Source of the DNA: an uncultured bacterium
GTDB lineage: Bacteria; Krumholzibacteriota; Krumholzibacteriia; LZORAL124-64-63
DNA: 64,000 bases
Reading direction: 5' to 3'
Assembly: GCA_903912525.1 (NCBI GenBank)
Contig: CAIWHK010000009.1
Location: forward strand, 62,001-126,000
The notes beneath the pieces are model-generated. The model was not told where the DNA came from. It ran no database searches and saw only the letters and a list, made by a program, of their open reading frames with translations. The position numbers and the translations under genes are program-made. Positions 17,755 through 26,914 of this stretch are shown one piece after another. The stretch's first letter is position 1. Each line of letters opens with the position of its first letter.

Positions 17755-18921
17755 ATGGAAAAGCCGACACGCAAACCCAGTTGCCCGAATTTCTCTTCCG
17801 GTCCCTGCGCCAAGCGCCCCGGCTGGACCGTCGACGCGCTGAAGGATGCGCTCGTCGGTCGCTCGCATCGCTCGAAGGAAGGCAAGGCGCGCCTGCAGGA
17901 ATGCTCCGACCGCATGAAGAAGCTGCTTGAGCTGCCCGAAGGCTATCGCATCGGCATCGTCGCCGGCTCGGACACCGGCGCGGTTGAACTGGCGATGTGG
18001 ACGATGCTCGGGCCGCGCCCCGTCGACATCTTCGGCTGGGAGTCGTTCGGCAAGGGCTGGATGACCGACGCCATCAAGTACCTGAAGCTGCCGCAGGTGA
18101 ACGAGTACAAGGCCGACTATGGAAAGTTGCCCGACCTGTCGAAGGCCGACCGCACGCACGACATCATCTTCACGATGAACGGCACCACCTCGGGCGTGAA
18201 GGTGCCGAACCTGGACTGGATCGCCGCCGACCGCGAAGGCCTGGCCATCTGCGACGCCACCTCGGGCGTGTTCGCGATGCCGATGGACTTCACGAAGCTC
18301 GACGTCGTCACCTTCTCGTGGCAGAAGGTGCTGGGCGGCGAGGCGGCGCACGGCGTCATCATCCTGTCGCCCCGCGCCGTGGCCCGCATGGAAGAGAACG
18401 AGTCGAAGGTGCCCTGGCCGCTGCCCAAGACCTTCCGCCTGCACGCCGAGGGCAAGCTGAAGCCGGGCGAGCTGGAATACAACACGGTCAACACGCCATC
18501 GATGCTGTGCGTCGAGGACGCGATCGACGCCCTGAAGTGGGCCGAGTCGGTCGGCGGCCTGCCGGGCCTGTACAAGCGCTCGAACGCCAACCTGGCTGAG
18601 TTCGAGAAGTGGGTCGCGGCTTCGAACTGGATCGACTTCCTGGCCGAGTCCAAGGAGATCCGCTCGAACACGTCGGTGTGCTTCAAGATCAAGAGCGACT
18701 GGTTCCTCAAGCTGCCCGACGAGGACAAGACGGCCGCCGCCAAGAAGATCACCGGCCTGCTGGACAAGGAAGGCGTGGCCCACGACATCAACTCGTACGG
18801 CAAGGCCCCTGTCGGCATCCGCGTCTGGTGCGGCGCCACGGTCGAGTCGTCCGACATCGCGGCCCTGACGCAGTGGCTCGACTGGGCGCATGCGACGGTG
18901 GCCGAGGGCTTCAACAAGTAA
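17755..18921 (+). CDS. serC: Phosphoserine aminotransferase
   Basis: 388 residues from the ATG behind GGAGAACAGGA. A class V, PLP-dependent aminotransferase making 3-phosphoserine from 3-phosphohydroxypyruvate. The N-terminus ([12 protein letters not shown]) and the PLP lysine context ([10 protein letters not shown] near 185) match the variant found in Alphaproteobacteria and Methanosarcina rather than the E. coli form. It is followed 25 bases later by serA, so both first steps of serine synthesis are co-transcribed. A -35-like TTGACT is at 17596, but no convincing -10 was seen. Confidence 0.9.
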   Translation: MEKPTRKPSCPNFSSGPCAKRPGWTVDALKDALVGRSHRSKEGKARLQECSDRMKKLLELPEGYRIGIVAGSDTGAVELAMWTMLGPRPVDIFGWESFGKGWMTDAIKYLKLPQVNEYKADYGKLPDLSKADRTHDIIFTMNGTTSGVKVPNLDWIAADREGLAICDATSGVFAMPMDFTKLDVVTFSWQKVLGGEAAHGVIILSPRAVARMEENESKVPWPLPKTFRLHAEGKLKPGELEYNTVNTPSMLCVEDAIDALKWAESVGGLPGLYKRSNANLAEFEKWVAASNWIDFLAESKEIRSNTSVCFKIKSDWFLKLPDEDKTAAAKKITGLLDKEGVAHDINSYGKAPVGIRVWCGATVESSDIAALTQWLDWAHATVAEGFNK

Positions 18922-18946
18922 CGTACCAGCCTCAGGAGGCGACGGG

Positions 18947-19903
18947 ATGAAGAAGGTGCTGATCGCCGACAAGGCGGACAAGCTGTGCGAGACGGTCCTG
19001 CGTGACCGCGGTCTCGAGCCCATCGTGAAGACCGGCATGACGCCGGCCGAGCTGAAGGCCTGCATCGCCGAGTACGACGCGATCATCGTGCGCTCGGCCA
19101 CGACGCTGACCCGCGAGCTGGTCGAGGCGGCCGTGAACCTGAAGGCCGTCGCGCGCGCCGGCTCGGGCGTCGACAACATCGACGTGCCGGCCTGCTCCGA
19201 GAAGGGCGTCATCGTGATGAACACGCCGTTCGGCAACACCGTGTCGACGGGCGAGCACGCCGTCGCCATGATGATGGCCCTGGCGCGGCACATCCCCCAG
19301 GCCAACGCCTCGACGCACGCCGGCAAGTGGGAGAAGAAGAAGTTCGAGGGCGTCGAGATCACCGGCAAGACGCTGGGCGTCATCGGCTGCGGCAACATCG
19401 GCGCCGTGGTGGCCGAGCGCGGCCTGGGCCTGAAGATGAACGTCGTCGCCTTCGACCCGGTGCTGACGGCCGAGCGCGCGAAGGAACTGGGCGTGCGCCA
19501 GGTCACGAACATCGACGAGCTCTACGCCGCCGCCGACTTCATCACCTACCACGTGGCGATGAACCCGGCCACCAAGGGCATGCTCAACGCCGAGGCCATC
19601 GGCAAGATGAAGAAGGGCGTGCGCATCATCAACTGTGCGCGCGGCGGCATCATGGTCGAGGCCGACGTCAAGGCCGCGCTGGACAGCGGCCACATCGCGG
19701 GCCTGGCCTGCGACGTGTACGTGACCGAGCCCGCGACCGAGCACATGTTCTTCGGCCTGGAGAACGTCGTGGCGACGCCGCACATCGCCGCCTCCACGAA
19801 GGACGCGCAGGTGACGGTGGCGCGGCAGGCGGCCGAGCAGATCGCCGACTACCTGCTGAACGGCGTGCGCAAGCATGCCGTCAACGGCGACAAGGTGGCC
19901 TAG
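18947..19903 (+). CDS. serA: D-3-phosphoglycerate dehydrogenase, short form
   Basis: 318 residues, AGGAGG seven bases before the ATG. A D-2-hydroxyacid dehydrogenase: NAD-binding GVIGCGNIGAVVAERG near 145-160, the catalytic Arg (NCARGGI), Glu and His (TPHIAAST) of the family. It oxidises 3-phosphoglycerate to 3-phosphohydroxypyruvate. It lacks the C-terminal ACT or intervening domain of long SerA forms, so allosteric serine feedback through ACT is not expected. Co-operonic with serC, which supports SerA over other hydroxyacid dehydrogenases. Confidence 0.88.
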   Translation: MKKVLIADKADKLCETVLRDRGLEPIVKTGMTPAELKACIAEYDAIIVRSATTLTRELVEAAVNLKAVARAGSGVDNIDVPACSEKGVIVMNTPFGNTVSTGEHAVAMMMALARHIPQANASTHAGKWEKKKFEGVEITGKTLGVIGCGNIGAVVAERGLGLKMNVVAFDPVLTAERAKELGVRQVTNIDELYAAADFITYHVAMNPATKGMLNAEAIGKMKKGVRIINCARGGIMVEADVKAALDSGHIAGLACDVYVTEPATEHMFFGLENVVATPHIAASTKDAQVTVARQAAEQIADYLLNGVRKHAVNGDKVA

Positions 19904-19904
19904 G

Positions 19905-21173
19905 ATGACCATGGACCCGAAGAAGCTCCCGCTGTTCACGCCCATCCGCGGCATCCGCCCCGCGCCCGGCAAGGCGCAGGACGTCATCGCCCCGCCGTAC
20001 GACGTGCTCGACTCCGACGAAGCGCGCGCGTTGGCCGCCGGCAAGCCGCTCAGCTTCCTGCACGTCTCCAAGGCCGAGATCGACCTGCCGGCGGGCACCG
20101 ACGTGCACGCGCCGGCGGTGTACGAGAAGGCCGCGGAGAACTTCCGGAAGATGCTGGACGACGGCATTTTGGTGCAGGACGGCACGCCTTGCTTCTACGT
20201 GTACCGCCTGCAGATGGGCGACCACGTGCAGACGGGCCTGGTCGTGGGCGCCAGCGTGGACGCGTACGATGCCGGACGCATCCGCCGGCACGAGTTCACC
20301 CGCCCGGTGAAGGAAGACGACCGCGTCAACCAGATCCGCTACGTTCGCGCGCAGACCGGACCCGGCCTGATCGCCTACAAGCAGATCGCGGCGGCCGACA
20401 CCGTCATCTGTCGCGTGGCGGCCGGCACGCCGGAGTTCTCGGCTGTCGGCCAGGGCGATGTCATCCACACGCTGTGGGTGGTCAGCGACCAGGCCGACAT
20501 CGACGCGCTAGTGGCGGCCTTCGACACGGCCGAGACGGTGTACATCGCCGACGGCCACCACCGCAGCGCGGCGGCCAGCCGGGTCAAGAAGCTGATGGTG
20601 GAAGAGCGCGGCGCCGCCCACACCGGCACCGAGCCCTACAACACCTACCTCGCGGTGGCGTACCCGGTGAACGAGATGAAGATCTGGGACTACAACCGCG
20701 TCGTGAAGGACCTGAACGGGCTGTCGCCCGAGGCGTTCCTGGCGAAGGTCGGCGAGAGCTTCAGCGTCACCAAGGTGAACGGCCAGGCGAAGCCCGCGGC
20801 GCGCCGCGAGTTCGGCCTCTACCTGGGCGGCCACTGGTACCTGCTGAAGCCGACGGTGGCGACGCCGACGCGCGACGAGGACCCGGTCGGCACGCTGGAC
20901 GTCAGCGTGCTGTCAAACCTGGTGCTCGACCGCATCCTTGGCATCAAGGACCTGCGCAAGAGCGACCGCGTGGACTTCGTGGGCGGCATTCGCGGGCTGG
21001 GCGGCCTGGAGAAGCGCGTCGACTCGGGCGAGATGGCGGCCGGCTTCGCGCTGTTTGCGACCTCGTTGGAGGACCTGACCGCGGTGGCGGATACCAACCA
21101 GGTGATGCCGCCGAAGTCGACGTGGTTCGAGCCGAAGCTGGCCGATGGGGTGGTGTCGAATCCGCTGCTGTAG
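19905..21173 (+). CDS. DUF1015 family protein, serine-operon associated
   Basis: 422 residues, one base after serA (ATG 19905; a second ATG at 19911 is possible). Matches the DUF1015 family: the start FTPIRGIRP....VIAPPYDVLD, the central IADGHHRSAAASR near 215, and the C-terminal PKSTWFEPK. Biochemical function is not established to my knowledge, but this family very often follows serC/serA. Cytoplasmic, no signal. The stop is followed 25 bases later by the first copy of the repeated palindrome. Confidence 0.85.
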   Translation: MTMDPKKLPLFTPIRGIRPAPGKAQDVIAPPYDVLDSDEARALAAGKPLSFLHVSKAEIDLPAGTDVHAPAVYEKAAENFRKMLDDGILVQDGTPCFYVYRLQMGDHVQTGLVVGASVDAYDAGRIRRHEFTRPVKEDDRVNQIRYVRAQTGPGLIAYKQIAAADTVICRVAAGTPEFSAVGQGDVIHTLWVVSDQADIDALVAAFDTAETVYIADGHHRSAAASRVKKLMVEERGAAHTGTEPYNTYLAVAYPVNEMKIWDYNRVVKDLNGLSPEAFLAKVGESFSVTKVNGQAKPAARREFGLYLGGHWYLLKPTVATPTRDEDPVGTLDVSVLSNLVLDRILGIKDLRKSDRVDFVGGIRGLGGLEKRVDSGEMAAGFALFATSLEDLTAVADTNQVMPPKSTWFEPKLADGVVSNPLL

Positions 21174-21194
21174 CGCCGGCCCTGGCGCGGGATG

Positions 21195-21220
21195 GGGCAC
21201 TTGCGCCGGCGCAAGTGCCC
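21195..21220. repeat. Repeated palindrome, copy 1
   Basis: Perfect 26-bp palindrome whose 18-base core ACTTGCGCCGGCGCAAGT (21199-21216) recurs at three other places. The core starts 25 bases after the DUF1015 stop. It could fold as a GC-rich terminator hairpin, with AACG-poor flanks and a weak TTTT downstream. Confidence 0.85.
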
Positions 21221-21327
21221 GGACCTCACGATTTTCAGGGAATTAGGAGAAAGAACCGCTCCTCCCGCCCCTCACGGACACATCGCCCCACCCGCGGGTC
21301 TGCTGCACGCGCGGCACTATCTCCCGC

Positions 21328-21651
21328 TCACCTGACTCGTGGATCTACTCCCAGCCCCCGCTCTGCCCCACCGACTGGGCCATCTCCGGCCAGGCAGCGG
21401 TCACAGGCGGCTGGTCAAACCCGCATGCGCAGCCGCGCTGCGATGCGCCTTGCCGCTGGACACTGGACTATCCGCTGGCGGACGGCACGAAGGTGACCTT
21501 GCAGCCGACCGCGGCGGCCAGTTACTGTCCCCATTCGGGCGATGTCATCATCGAAGGCAAGCCGCCGACGATCGATTGCCCCATGTACCCGACGCGCGCG
21601 AACGCCGACTCCCTGCTGGATTCCGTGCCGGTGGCGGTGGGCTGGGAATAG
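21328..21651 (+). pseudogene. Orphan C-terminal fragment of a Cys-containing protein
   Basis: An open frame of 107 codons ending in TAG has protein-like composition (SPDSWIYSQPPLCPTDW, then LDYPLADGTKVTLQP, ending PVAVGWE) with six Cys, but no convincing start codon or ribosome site. It reads like the C-terminus of a lost secreted protein. Everything else between 21221 and 21668 looks non-coding. I do not recognise the family. Confidence 0.35.
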
Positions 21652-21668
21652 CCTGGAAAGGAAGCAGC

Positions 21669-23078
21669 ATGCCCGCCGGTAACGAACAGGGACAACGGGG
21701 AGCGGGCCGCTGGCAGGCGGGTCGCGCGGCCGTCCTTGTCGCCGTGGGCGTCAGCACGTTCATGTCCGCCCTCGACGGGAGCATCGTCAACACGCTCCTG
21801 CCCCTGCTCGGCCGGTCGCTCGGCGCGAGCGTCGCCGATGTCGAGTGGGTGGTGACGGTCTACCTGCTCGTGGTCAGCGGCCTGCTGCTCGCGGCCGGTC
21901 GCCTCGGCGACCTGCGCGGGCACAAGGTCATCTTCCTGTCCGGGTACGCCGGCTTCACGCTCAGTTCCGGATTGTGCGGCCTGGCGCCGACGCTCGGCTG
22001 GCTCGTCGCCGCCCGCGCGCTTCAAGCCCTGTTTGCGTCACTCCTGTACGCCACGGCGCCCGCGATCCTGAGCGCGAGCTTTCCTCCCGCCGAGCGCGGC
22101 CGCGTGCTCGGGCTCCAGGCCATGATGACCTATCTCGGCCTGGCCGTCGGCCCACCTCTCGGCGGATTCCTGTCCACGCACTTCGGCTGGGCCTCGGTCT
22201 TCTACGTGAATCTCCCGGTCGGTGCGGTCGGTTGCTGGCTGGCGTGGCGGGCCGTGGAGGCGGACCGCCCGGTCGCGGCACGCGTACGCTTCGACGTTGC
22301 GGGAGCCGTCCTGTTCTTCGTCGGCCTGCTGGCGCTGCTCCTCGCGCTCAACAAGGGGCACGACTGGGGTTGGGCGTCGTTGCCGATCATCGGGTTCTCC
22401 GCCCTTGCCGTTGCCTTGATGGGAACCTTCATCGCCGTGGAACGCCGGTTGCATGAACCGATGCTCGACCTCTCGCTCTTCCGCAGCCCGCAGTTCTCGG
22501 GGGCGGTCTGGACGGCCATGCTCACCTACGTGACCATCTTCGCCGTCCTGTTCCTGCTTCCCTACTACCTTGCCTGGCGGGGCTATGCGCCCGGAACCGC
22601 GGGGCTGCTGCTCATGTGCCAGCCGCTCGTGATGATGGCGACCGCGCCGGTGGCGGGCACGCTCTCCGACCGCTACGGCACGCGCATCCTTGTCGTGGCC
22701 GGCCTGCTGTTCCTCGCAACCGGGCTCGGGATCCTGTCCACGCTGGGAGCCGCATCGCCGGTGCGGGTCGTGATCCTCGGGATGGTCGTGCTCGGCTTCG
22801 GCGTCGGCCTGTTCGTGGCGCCCAACAACAGCCAGCTGCTTGGCGCGGCACCGGCCCATCGGCGGGGCATCGCCTCCGGCGTCCTGGCGGCGTCGCGCAA
22901 CGTGGGCATGGTCCTGGGCGTGGGGCTTGCCGGCGCCTTCTACACCACTGCGCTGGCGAATCACGGCCCGGACGCGGTCCCCGTCGGCATCTCGTGGACG
23001 CTGCGGCTCATGGCGACGCTGGCCGTCCTGGCTGCGCTTGTGAACTGGCGTCTGAGACAGCATCCGCAGGCCGCTTGA
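21669..23078 (+). CDS. MFS drug-efflux transporter, DHA2 family
   Basis: 469 residues from the ATG behind GGAAAGGAAG. About 14 hydrophobic segments, the DHA2 (EmrB/QacA-like) pattern: an early Asp in STFMSALDGSIVNTLLP and motif A AGRLGDLRGHKV near 80. The motif C-like segment GLAVGPPLGGFLSTHFGW lies near 160. It probably exports drugs or metabolites using the proton gradient. A MerR-type regulator fragment lies 68 bases downstream, suggesting that the transporter once had a local regulator. Confidence 0.88.
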   Translation: MPAGNEQGQRGAGRWQAGRAAVLVAVGVSTFMSALDGSIVNTLLPLLGRSLGASVADVEWVVTVYLLVVSGLLLAAGRLGDLRGHKVIFLSGYAGFTLSSGLCGLAPTLGWLVAARALQALFASLLYATAPAILSASFPPAERGRVLGLQAMMTYLGLAVGPPLGGFLSTHFGWASVFYVNLPVGAVGCWLAWRAVEADRPVAARVRFDVAGAVLFFVGLLALLLALNKGHDWGWASLPIIGFSALAVALMGTFIAVERRLHEPMLDLSLFRSPQFSGAVWTAMLTYVTIFAVLFLLPYYLAWRGYAPGTAGLLLMCQPLVMMATAPVAGTLSDRYGTRILVVAGLLFLATGLGILSTLGAASPVRVVILGMVVLGFGVGLFVAPNNSQLLGAAPAHRRGIASGVLAASRNVGMVLGVGLAGAFYTTALANHGPDAVPVGISWTLRLMATLAVLAALVNWRLRQHPQAA

Positions 23079-23079
23079 C

Positions 23080-23096
23080 TCTCCCCCCGGGGGAGA
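23080..23096 (+). terminator. Short hairpin after the MFS gene
   Basis: TCTCCCCC and its exact complement around one central base, directly after the transporter stop. It lacks a T-run and is a weak candidate. Confidence 0.3.
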
Positions 23097-23146
23097 CTCC
23101 ATGGTTGTCCGCGCAGGCTTGCGCAGTCCCCATCCGGGAGGGGCAT

Positions 23147-23314
23147 GTGTTCAGGATCGGTGAGTTCTCAAGGCTGGCGCAGGTGACGGTCAAGGCGCTG
23201 CGGCTGTACGACGAGCGTGGCCTGCTCGTCCCGGCCCGCCGCCGTGCGCAACACCGGCGGAACCCGCACCTCATCCAATCCTTGTCACTCAGCGCACCAG
23301 GGTCATGCGCCTGA
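23147..23314 (+). pseudogene. Truncated MerR-family regulator
   Basis: GTG start behind GGGAGGGG. The first 32 codons encode a typical MerR winged-helix start (FRIGEFSRLAQVTVKALRLY, then DERGLLVPAR). The similarity stops abruptly near 23245, and the frame ends after 55 codons by running into the end of the convergent gene at 23289. The rest of the DNA-binding and effector domains are gone, so this is a remnant, probably of the regulator of the adjacent exporter. Confidence 0.7.
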
Positions 23315-26078
23315 CCTCGTCGACGTCCCCACACTTGAGATGGTAGAGGTACACACCCGACCCGACGGAGCGACCGGCATCATCGTCCCCGAGCCACTCC
23401 ACCGCATGCGCGCCGGCGGCCATGTCTTCCGCCGCCAGGGTCCGCACCCGGCGTCCCGCCGCATCGAACACCACCAGGCTCACGTGGCCGCCTGCCGGCA
23501 AGGTGAACGCGATGCTGGTCTTCGGGTTGAACGGGTTCGGCACATTCTGCTGCAACACCTTCGCCGCAGCCGGCACGCCATCACTAACGGAGGTCGTGGC
23601 CGGGATCGTCATCCCGTAGACACCACGACCGTGCGTGGCGGCAACAACCACCCCGTCGGCCGGACGCACCTTCACCTCGTCGACCACGACGTTGCCGATC
23701 ATGCCCGCCGCTTCCTGCGTCCACACGGTCGCCGCGCCGTTCAGCGCGTAGGTCGAGTACAGGCCCGTGCTCGTGCCGGCGAAGCAGATCGTGGCGTAGT
23801 TGTAACGGGCGATCGCGACCGCGCGCACCGAGGGGCCTTCGGCGCCGGCCAGGTTGCCCTCGACCGCGCTCCAGGTTGCGCCGCCATCGGAGGAATGGAA
23901 GATGCTGCTGACGTTGTAGTTCGACACGCAGACCAGCAAGCGCTGGTTGTCATTCGGGTCGATGGCGATGGACGACACGTAGGTGCCCCCGCTCCAACCG
24001 GCCCCCACCGTCAGCAAGGTCGGCACCGTCGAGGCCGGCGCGGTATTGGCGTTGTCAAGCCGGTACAGCTGCCCCGACGACGTGCCGTAGTACAGTGTTC
24101 GCGCGGCGCCGCGCGTCATCGCCATTGCCGTCACGGACGCCGACGGCAACGTCGTCACGTGCGTCCAGTTCAGGCTCGTCGTGCTGTTGGACCAGTAGGG
24201 GACGACCGTCATGTCGCTGTTGCGCCAGACGCCCGCGTTGCTGCCGATCCAGAACTGGCGCGTGTCCACGGGGTCCACGATCAGGGGATTGATGAACAGG
24301 TAGCTGCCGCCACCCGTCGGATCGACTCGAGTCCAGGTCTGCCAGGCACCGCTGGCGTTGTCGACCCCCATGCGGTACACGACGCCGTTCTGGAAGGAGA
24401 TCAGGTAGCGGCCCACGGCGCCCGATGCGTCCGCCACGGCACAGTGGGAGCCGTCGCCACCCAGGATTTCCACCCAGGGCTGTTGACCGTCGGCGGTTCC
24501 CGTGAACCAGGTTCCGTTGTCCTGCATGCCGCCGATCACGACGTTGCTGCCGGGCAGGTTCTGGTCGATGGCAACCGTATAGAATTGGCTGGTGTTGTAG
24601 CCATTGCTCAGCGGAATCCAGGCGACGGTCCCGGCGTTCGCGTTCAACGTCTTGTGCACGCCGCCGTCGGTGCCGGTATAGGCCACCACCGAGGACCCCG
24701 GGCGGAACACCATCATGTGTTGGTCGGCATGGTGGTTGGTGTACTGCCAGCCGCCGACCCAGGTCTCAAAGCCGCTGGTGGCGAATCCGTCCGTGCTGCG
24801 GATCAAATGCATGCCGCCGACATAGACGATGTTCGGGTTGGCGGGATTCACCGTCACCACCTGGCAATAGCTGTTGTAGCATTGCATGGCCTCGAACCCG
24901 CTCGGGCCGGGCATGGACGCCATCTGCGCACTGCGGTCGGACCAGGTGCCCCCGACGCCGCTGCCATCGCCACTGAGGTATGTGTACCGGTAGAACCCCG
25001 CATTCGCGGTCCCGTTGCGGTCGGACACGAGCATGTACAGGATCGATTCGTCCGAAGGCGCGAGCGCCAGTACGATGCGGCCGTTCGACGTCAGTCCGGA
25101 CGGGGTGATGTTGGCCCAGGTGATCCCGTCGGTTGAACGGTACACGCCGCTGGGGAACCCGTCGCTGCTGAGGCTGGCGTACACGACTCCGGTGCTCGAG
25201 ACCACGACGTCGGTATAGGCGGAGCGCCCGGCGACGGAGCCCAGGACGCGCGTCCACGATGTGCCGCCATCGGTGGACCGCTCGATGAAACCCTGCACCG
25301 CGGCATAGACCTCGGCGGACACGACCTCGCTGGGATCGATCGCGAGCCGGTACACGAACTGCCACTCGCCGCTGTAGACGGCGGCGGTGCCGCCGGCCGT
25401 CGACGGGATCTGCGACCACGAAACACCGCCATCGACCGACCGGAACACGCCGTCGCCCCGGTATGGCGCGCCACCTGCATCGGCGGAGTTGCCGCGATAC
25501 TCTCCCGTCCCGTAATACCAAACCTGGGTATGGCCGGGCCGCGTGTCCTGGGCAACGCTCGAAACAGCGTGCAACTGAGTGCTGCCTGTGGTGAGCGTCC
25601 AGTTTGCGCCATCGTCAGTCGAGCGCCACATGCCACCGCTGATGCCGCCAGCCAGCAGGGTCTGATACGCAGGATCGGCGACATCAATGGCCAGTGCCCG
25701 GGTTCGACCGCCGATGTTCCGGGGTCCGCGGTAGCCCCAGCCGGCGAACTTGTCGACGCCGATTTTGGCGGCGGTTGCCCACACAGCCGAACCCCGGTCC
25801 CAACGTGGCAACGCCGCAGCGAACTGCTGTTCGCGACGGGACATGTCGGCCGGAATGCGACCGGTCGCAGGGTCGGCAAGGCGTTGCGTCTCCCAGGCCA
25901 GGCGCTCGTCGGGACCTCCGGTCTCGCGGCGACTGGGCACGCCCTCGGGCGGCGCCGGGGCCGCGGTGACCGGGGCCACGCGCGCCGGCGCCGAACCTGG
26001 CGCGGAGAACGTCAACAACAAGACAGCAGCGGCGAGGCCGCCCGCTGCGACAGCAACCAGGATGGAACGGAGTTTCAT
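23289..26078 (-). CDS. Secreted BNR/sortilin-like beta-propeller protein with FlgD-like tail
   Basis: 929 residues from ATG 26078 (GGGGTG upstream; longer starts lack a ribosome site). Signal peptide in residues 1-30. The body holds repeated BNR/Asp-box-like units (RSTDDGANW, RSVDGGVSW, RSTDGGTSW, HSSDGGATW), the pattern of VPS10/sortilin and sialidase-type propellers. The C-terminal 85 residues are a FlgD-Ig-like sorting tail: VPNPFNPKTSIAFTLP, then SGVYLYHL and the ending RRMTLVR. Such tails are used for type-IX-like or related secretion to the cell surface. No enzyme residues can be assigned. It converges on the truncated MerR gene and overlaps its end. Confidence 0.8.
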   Translation of the reverse strand: MKLRSILVAVAAGGLAAAVLLLTFSAPGSAPARVAPVTAAPAPPEGVPSRRETGGPDERLAWETQRLADPATGRIPADMSRREQQFAAALPRWDRGSAVWATAAKIGVDKFAGWGYRGPRNIGGRTRALAIDVADPAYQTLLAGGISGGMWRSTDDGANWTLTTGSTQLHAVSSVAQDTRPGHTQVWYYGTGEYRGNSADAGGAPYRGDGVFRSVDGGVSWSQIPSTAGGTAAVYSGEWQFVYRLAIDPSEVVSAEVYAAVQGFIERSTDGGTSWTRVLGSVAGRSAYTDVVVSSTGVVYASLSSDGFPSGVYRSTDGITWANITPSGLTSNGRIVLALAPSDESILYMLVSDRNGTANAGFYRYTYLSGDGSGVGGTWSDRSAQMASMPGPSGFEAMQCYNSYCQVVTVNPANPNIVYVGGMHLIRSTDGFATSGFETWVGGWQYTNHHADQHMMVFRPGSSVVAYTGTDGGVHKTLNANAGTVAWIPLSNGYNTSQFYTVAIDQNLPGSNVVIGGMQDNGTWFTGTADGQQPWVEILGGDGSHCAVADASGAVGRYLISFQNGVVYRMGVDNASGAWQTWTRVDPTGGGSYLFINPLIVDPVDTRQFWIGSNAGVWRNSDMTVVPYWSNSTTSLNWTHVTTLPSASVTAMAMTRGAARTLYYGTSSGQLYRLDNANTAPASTVPTLLTVGAGWSGGTYVSSIAIDPNDNQRLLVCVSNYNVSSIFHSSDGGATWSAVEGNLAGAEGPSVRAVAIARYNYATICFAGTSTGLYSTYALNGAATVWTQEAAGMIGNVVVDEVKVRPADGVVVAATHGRGVYGMTIPATTSVSDGVPAAAKVLQQNVPNPFNPKTSIAFTLPAGGHVSLVVFDAAGRRVRTLAAEDMAAGAHAVEWLGDDDAGRSVGSGVYLYHLKCGDVDEVRRMTLVR

Positions 26079-26167
26079 GCGGCACCCCATGCGCAGTCGT
26101 GACAAATGATTTTCGGTTGGCGCCAATCTTACCACGCCGCAGCGCTATTGTGGATGCCCTTTGACAG

Positions 26168-26224
26168 TCAGGCGGACGGCGGAACGCGCCTGTAGTTGTT
26201 GGCCACCAACGTCACGGTCGCGGT
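26168..26224 (-). pseudogene. Tiny remnant of a UPF0178/YaiI gene
   Basis: Reads TATVTLVANNYRRVPPSA-stop on the minus strand. The intact YaiI-like protein at 36702-37160 has SVTLVANSYMRVP at the same motif. Only about 18 codons remain, abutting an unrelated tail remnant on the other strand. Confidence 0.45.
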
Positions 26225-26259
26225 CATCGACGACGGCGACGCGGGGCGCGCGGCGCGCG

Positions 26260-26343
26260 GCGCCGAGCGGCGCGTACTTCTGCCGGCTGGTGCTCGCCGG
26301 CGAGGATCTGTACCGGGCGCTCAGGCTGCAGTTGGTGCGGTAG
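26260..26343 (+). pseudogene. Orphan FlgD-like C-terminal tail
   Basis: Encodes APSGAYFCRLVLAGEDLY and RALRLQLVR-stop, the last strand pair of the secretion tail seen on the large secreted proteins here. Upstream, a frame-shifted VTVAVIDDGDAGRAARG may be more of the same tail (26196-26255). No body of the protein survives. Confidence 0.6.
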
Positions 26344-26413
26344 GGATCGGTGGGGAATTCCGGAGGCGCCGCCATCAGGAACCGCTGGGGGTCACTCAAG
26401 AGTGCGGCTTGAG

Positions 26414-26433
26414 GACTTGCGCCGGCGCAAGTC
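26414..26433. repeat. Repeated palindrome, copy 2
   Basis: 20-bp perfect palindrome with the core ACTTGCGCCGGCGCAAGT at 26415-26432, 71 bases after the orphan tail stop. A second small inverted repeat (CTCAAG...CTTGAG) lies just upstream at about 26396. The rest of 26344-26535 shows no gene. Confidence 0.85.
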
Positions 26434-26535
26434 ACGCCTGTTCTCCCCTGGTCGCCCGAGGATCGCCCCTCGTTCCTGCCCCCCAAGGATGGCGTCTAAA
26501 AATGCGTGCTCCGACCCATTGGCAACCCCACACAC

Positions 26536-26561
26536 CATGTGTAATATAATTATGACACATG
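26536..26561 (+). promoter_or_regulatory. Promoter/operator of the ArsR-family gene
   Basis: CATGTGT and ACACATG flank 12 bases; the span contains a perfect -10 hexamer TATAAT at 26545-26550. A -35-like TTGGCA at 26519 is spaced too far (20 bases). An operator placed over the -10 suggests autorepression by the ArsR-like protein 18 bases downstream. Confidence 0.55.
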
Positions 26562-26578
26562 AATCAGGACGGTGACAC

Positions 26579-26914
26579 GTGGACGCGCAATCAACGTCGG
26601 CAGAAGAACTTAGCATGCGCTTGACCGCTATTTCCAGTGTGCAGCGCATGCGCATCATCGCACTGCTGGCTGGTGAGAAGCTGCATGTGAGTGAACTCGC
26701 CCGGCGGGTGGGGATGTCGCGGGCACTGCTGTACATGCACCTGACGAAGCTCGAGGACGCCGGGTTCGTGTGCGGCCATCTGGAACTCAGTGGCGACGGC
26801 AAGGCCCTCAAGTACTTCGAAGTCGTCCCGTTCGCCCTCGGCATCGACACCGCAACCCTCGTCGCGGCGGTTGCCCGGGGCGAGTCCAACGCACAAGAAG
26901 GAGAAAAGTCGTGA
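26579..26914 (+). CDS. ArsR-like winged-helix regulator
   Basis: 111 residues, GTG start. HTH region from about 20 to 85: RLTAISSVQRMRIIALL, then HVSELARRVGMSRALLYMHL and LEDAGFV. The metal-binding Cys box of classic ArsR repressors is absent, so the ligand is unknown. The stop overlaps the next start (GTGA), with AAGGAG before it. It probably regulates the downstream SPFH genes and itself. Confidence 0.82.
   Translation: MDAQSTSAEELSMRLTAISSVQRMRIIALLAGEKLHVSELARRVGMSRALLYMHLTKLEDAGFVCGHLELSGDGKALKYFEVVPFALGIDTATLVAAVARGESNAQEGEKS

Noticed and set aside
21339-21668. 110-codon N-terminal extension of the MFS transporter
   Set aside because: The extension is Arg/Gly-rich with no membrane pattern. 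A proper ribosome site precedes the ATG at 21669, and a different frame there reads as a protein fragment.
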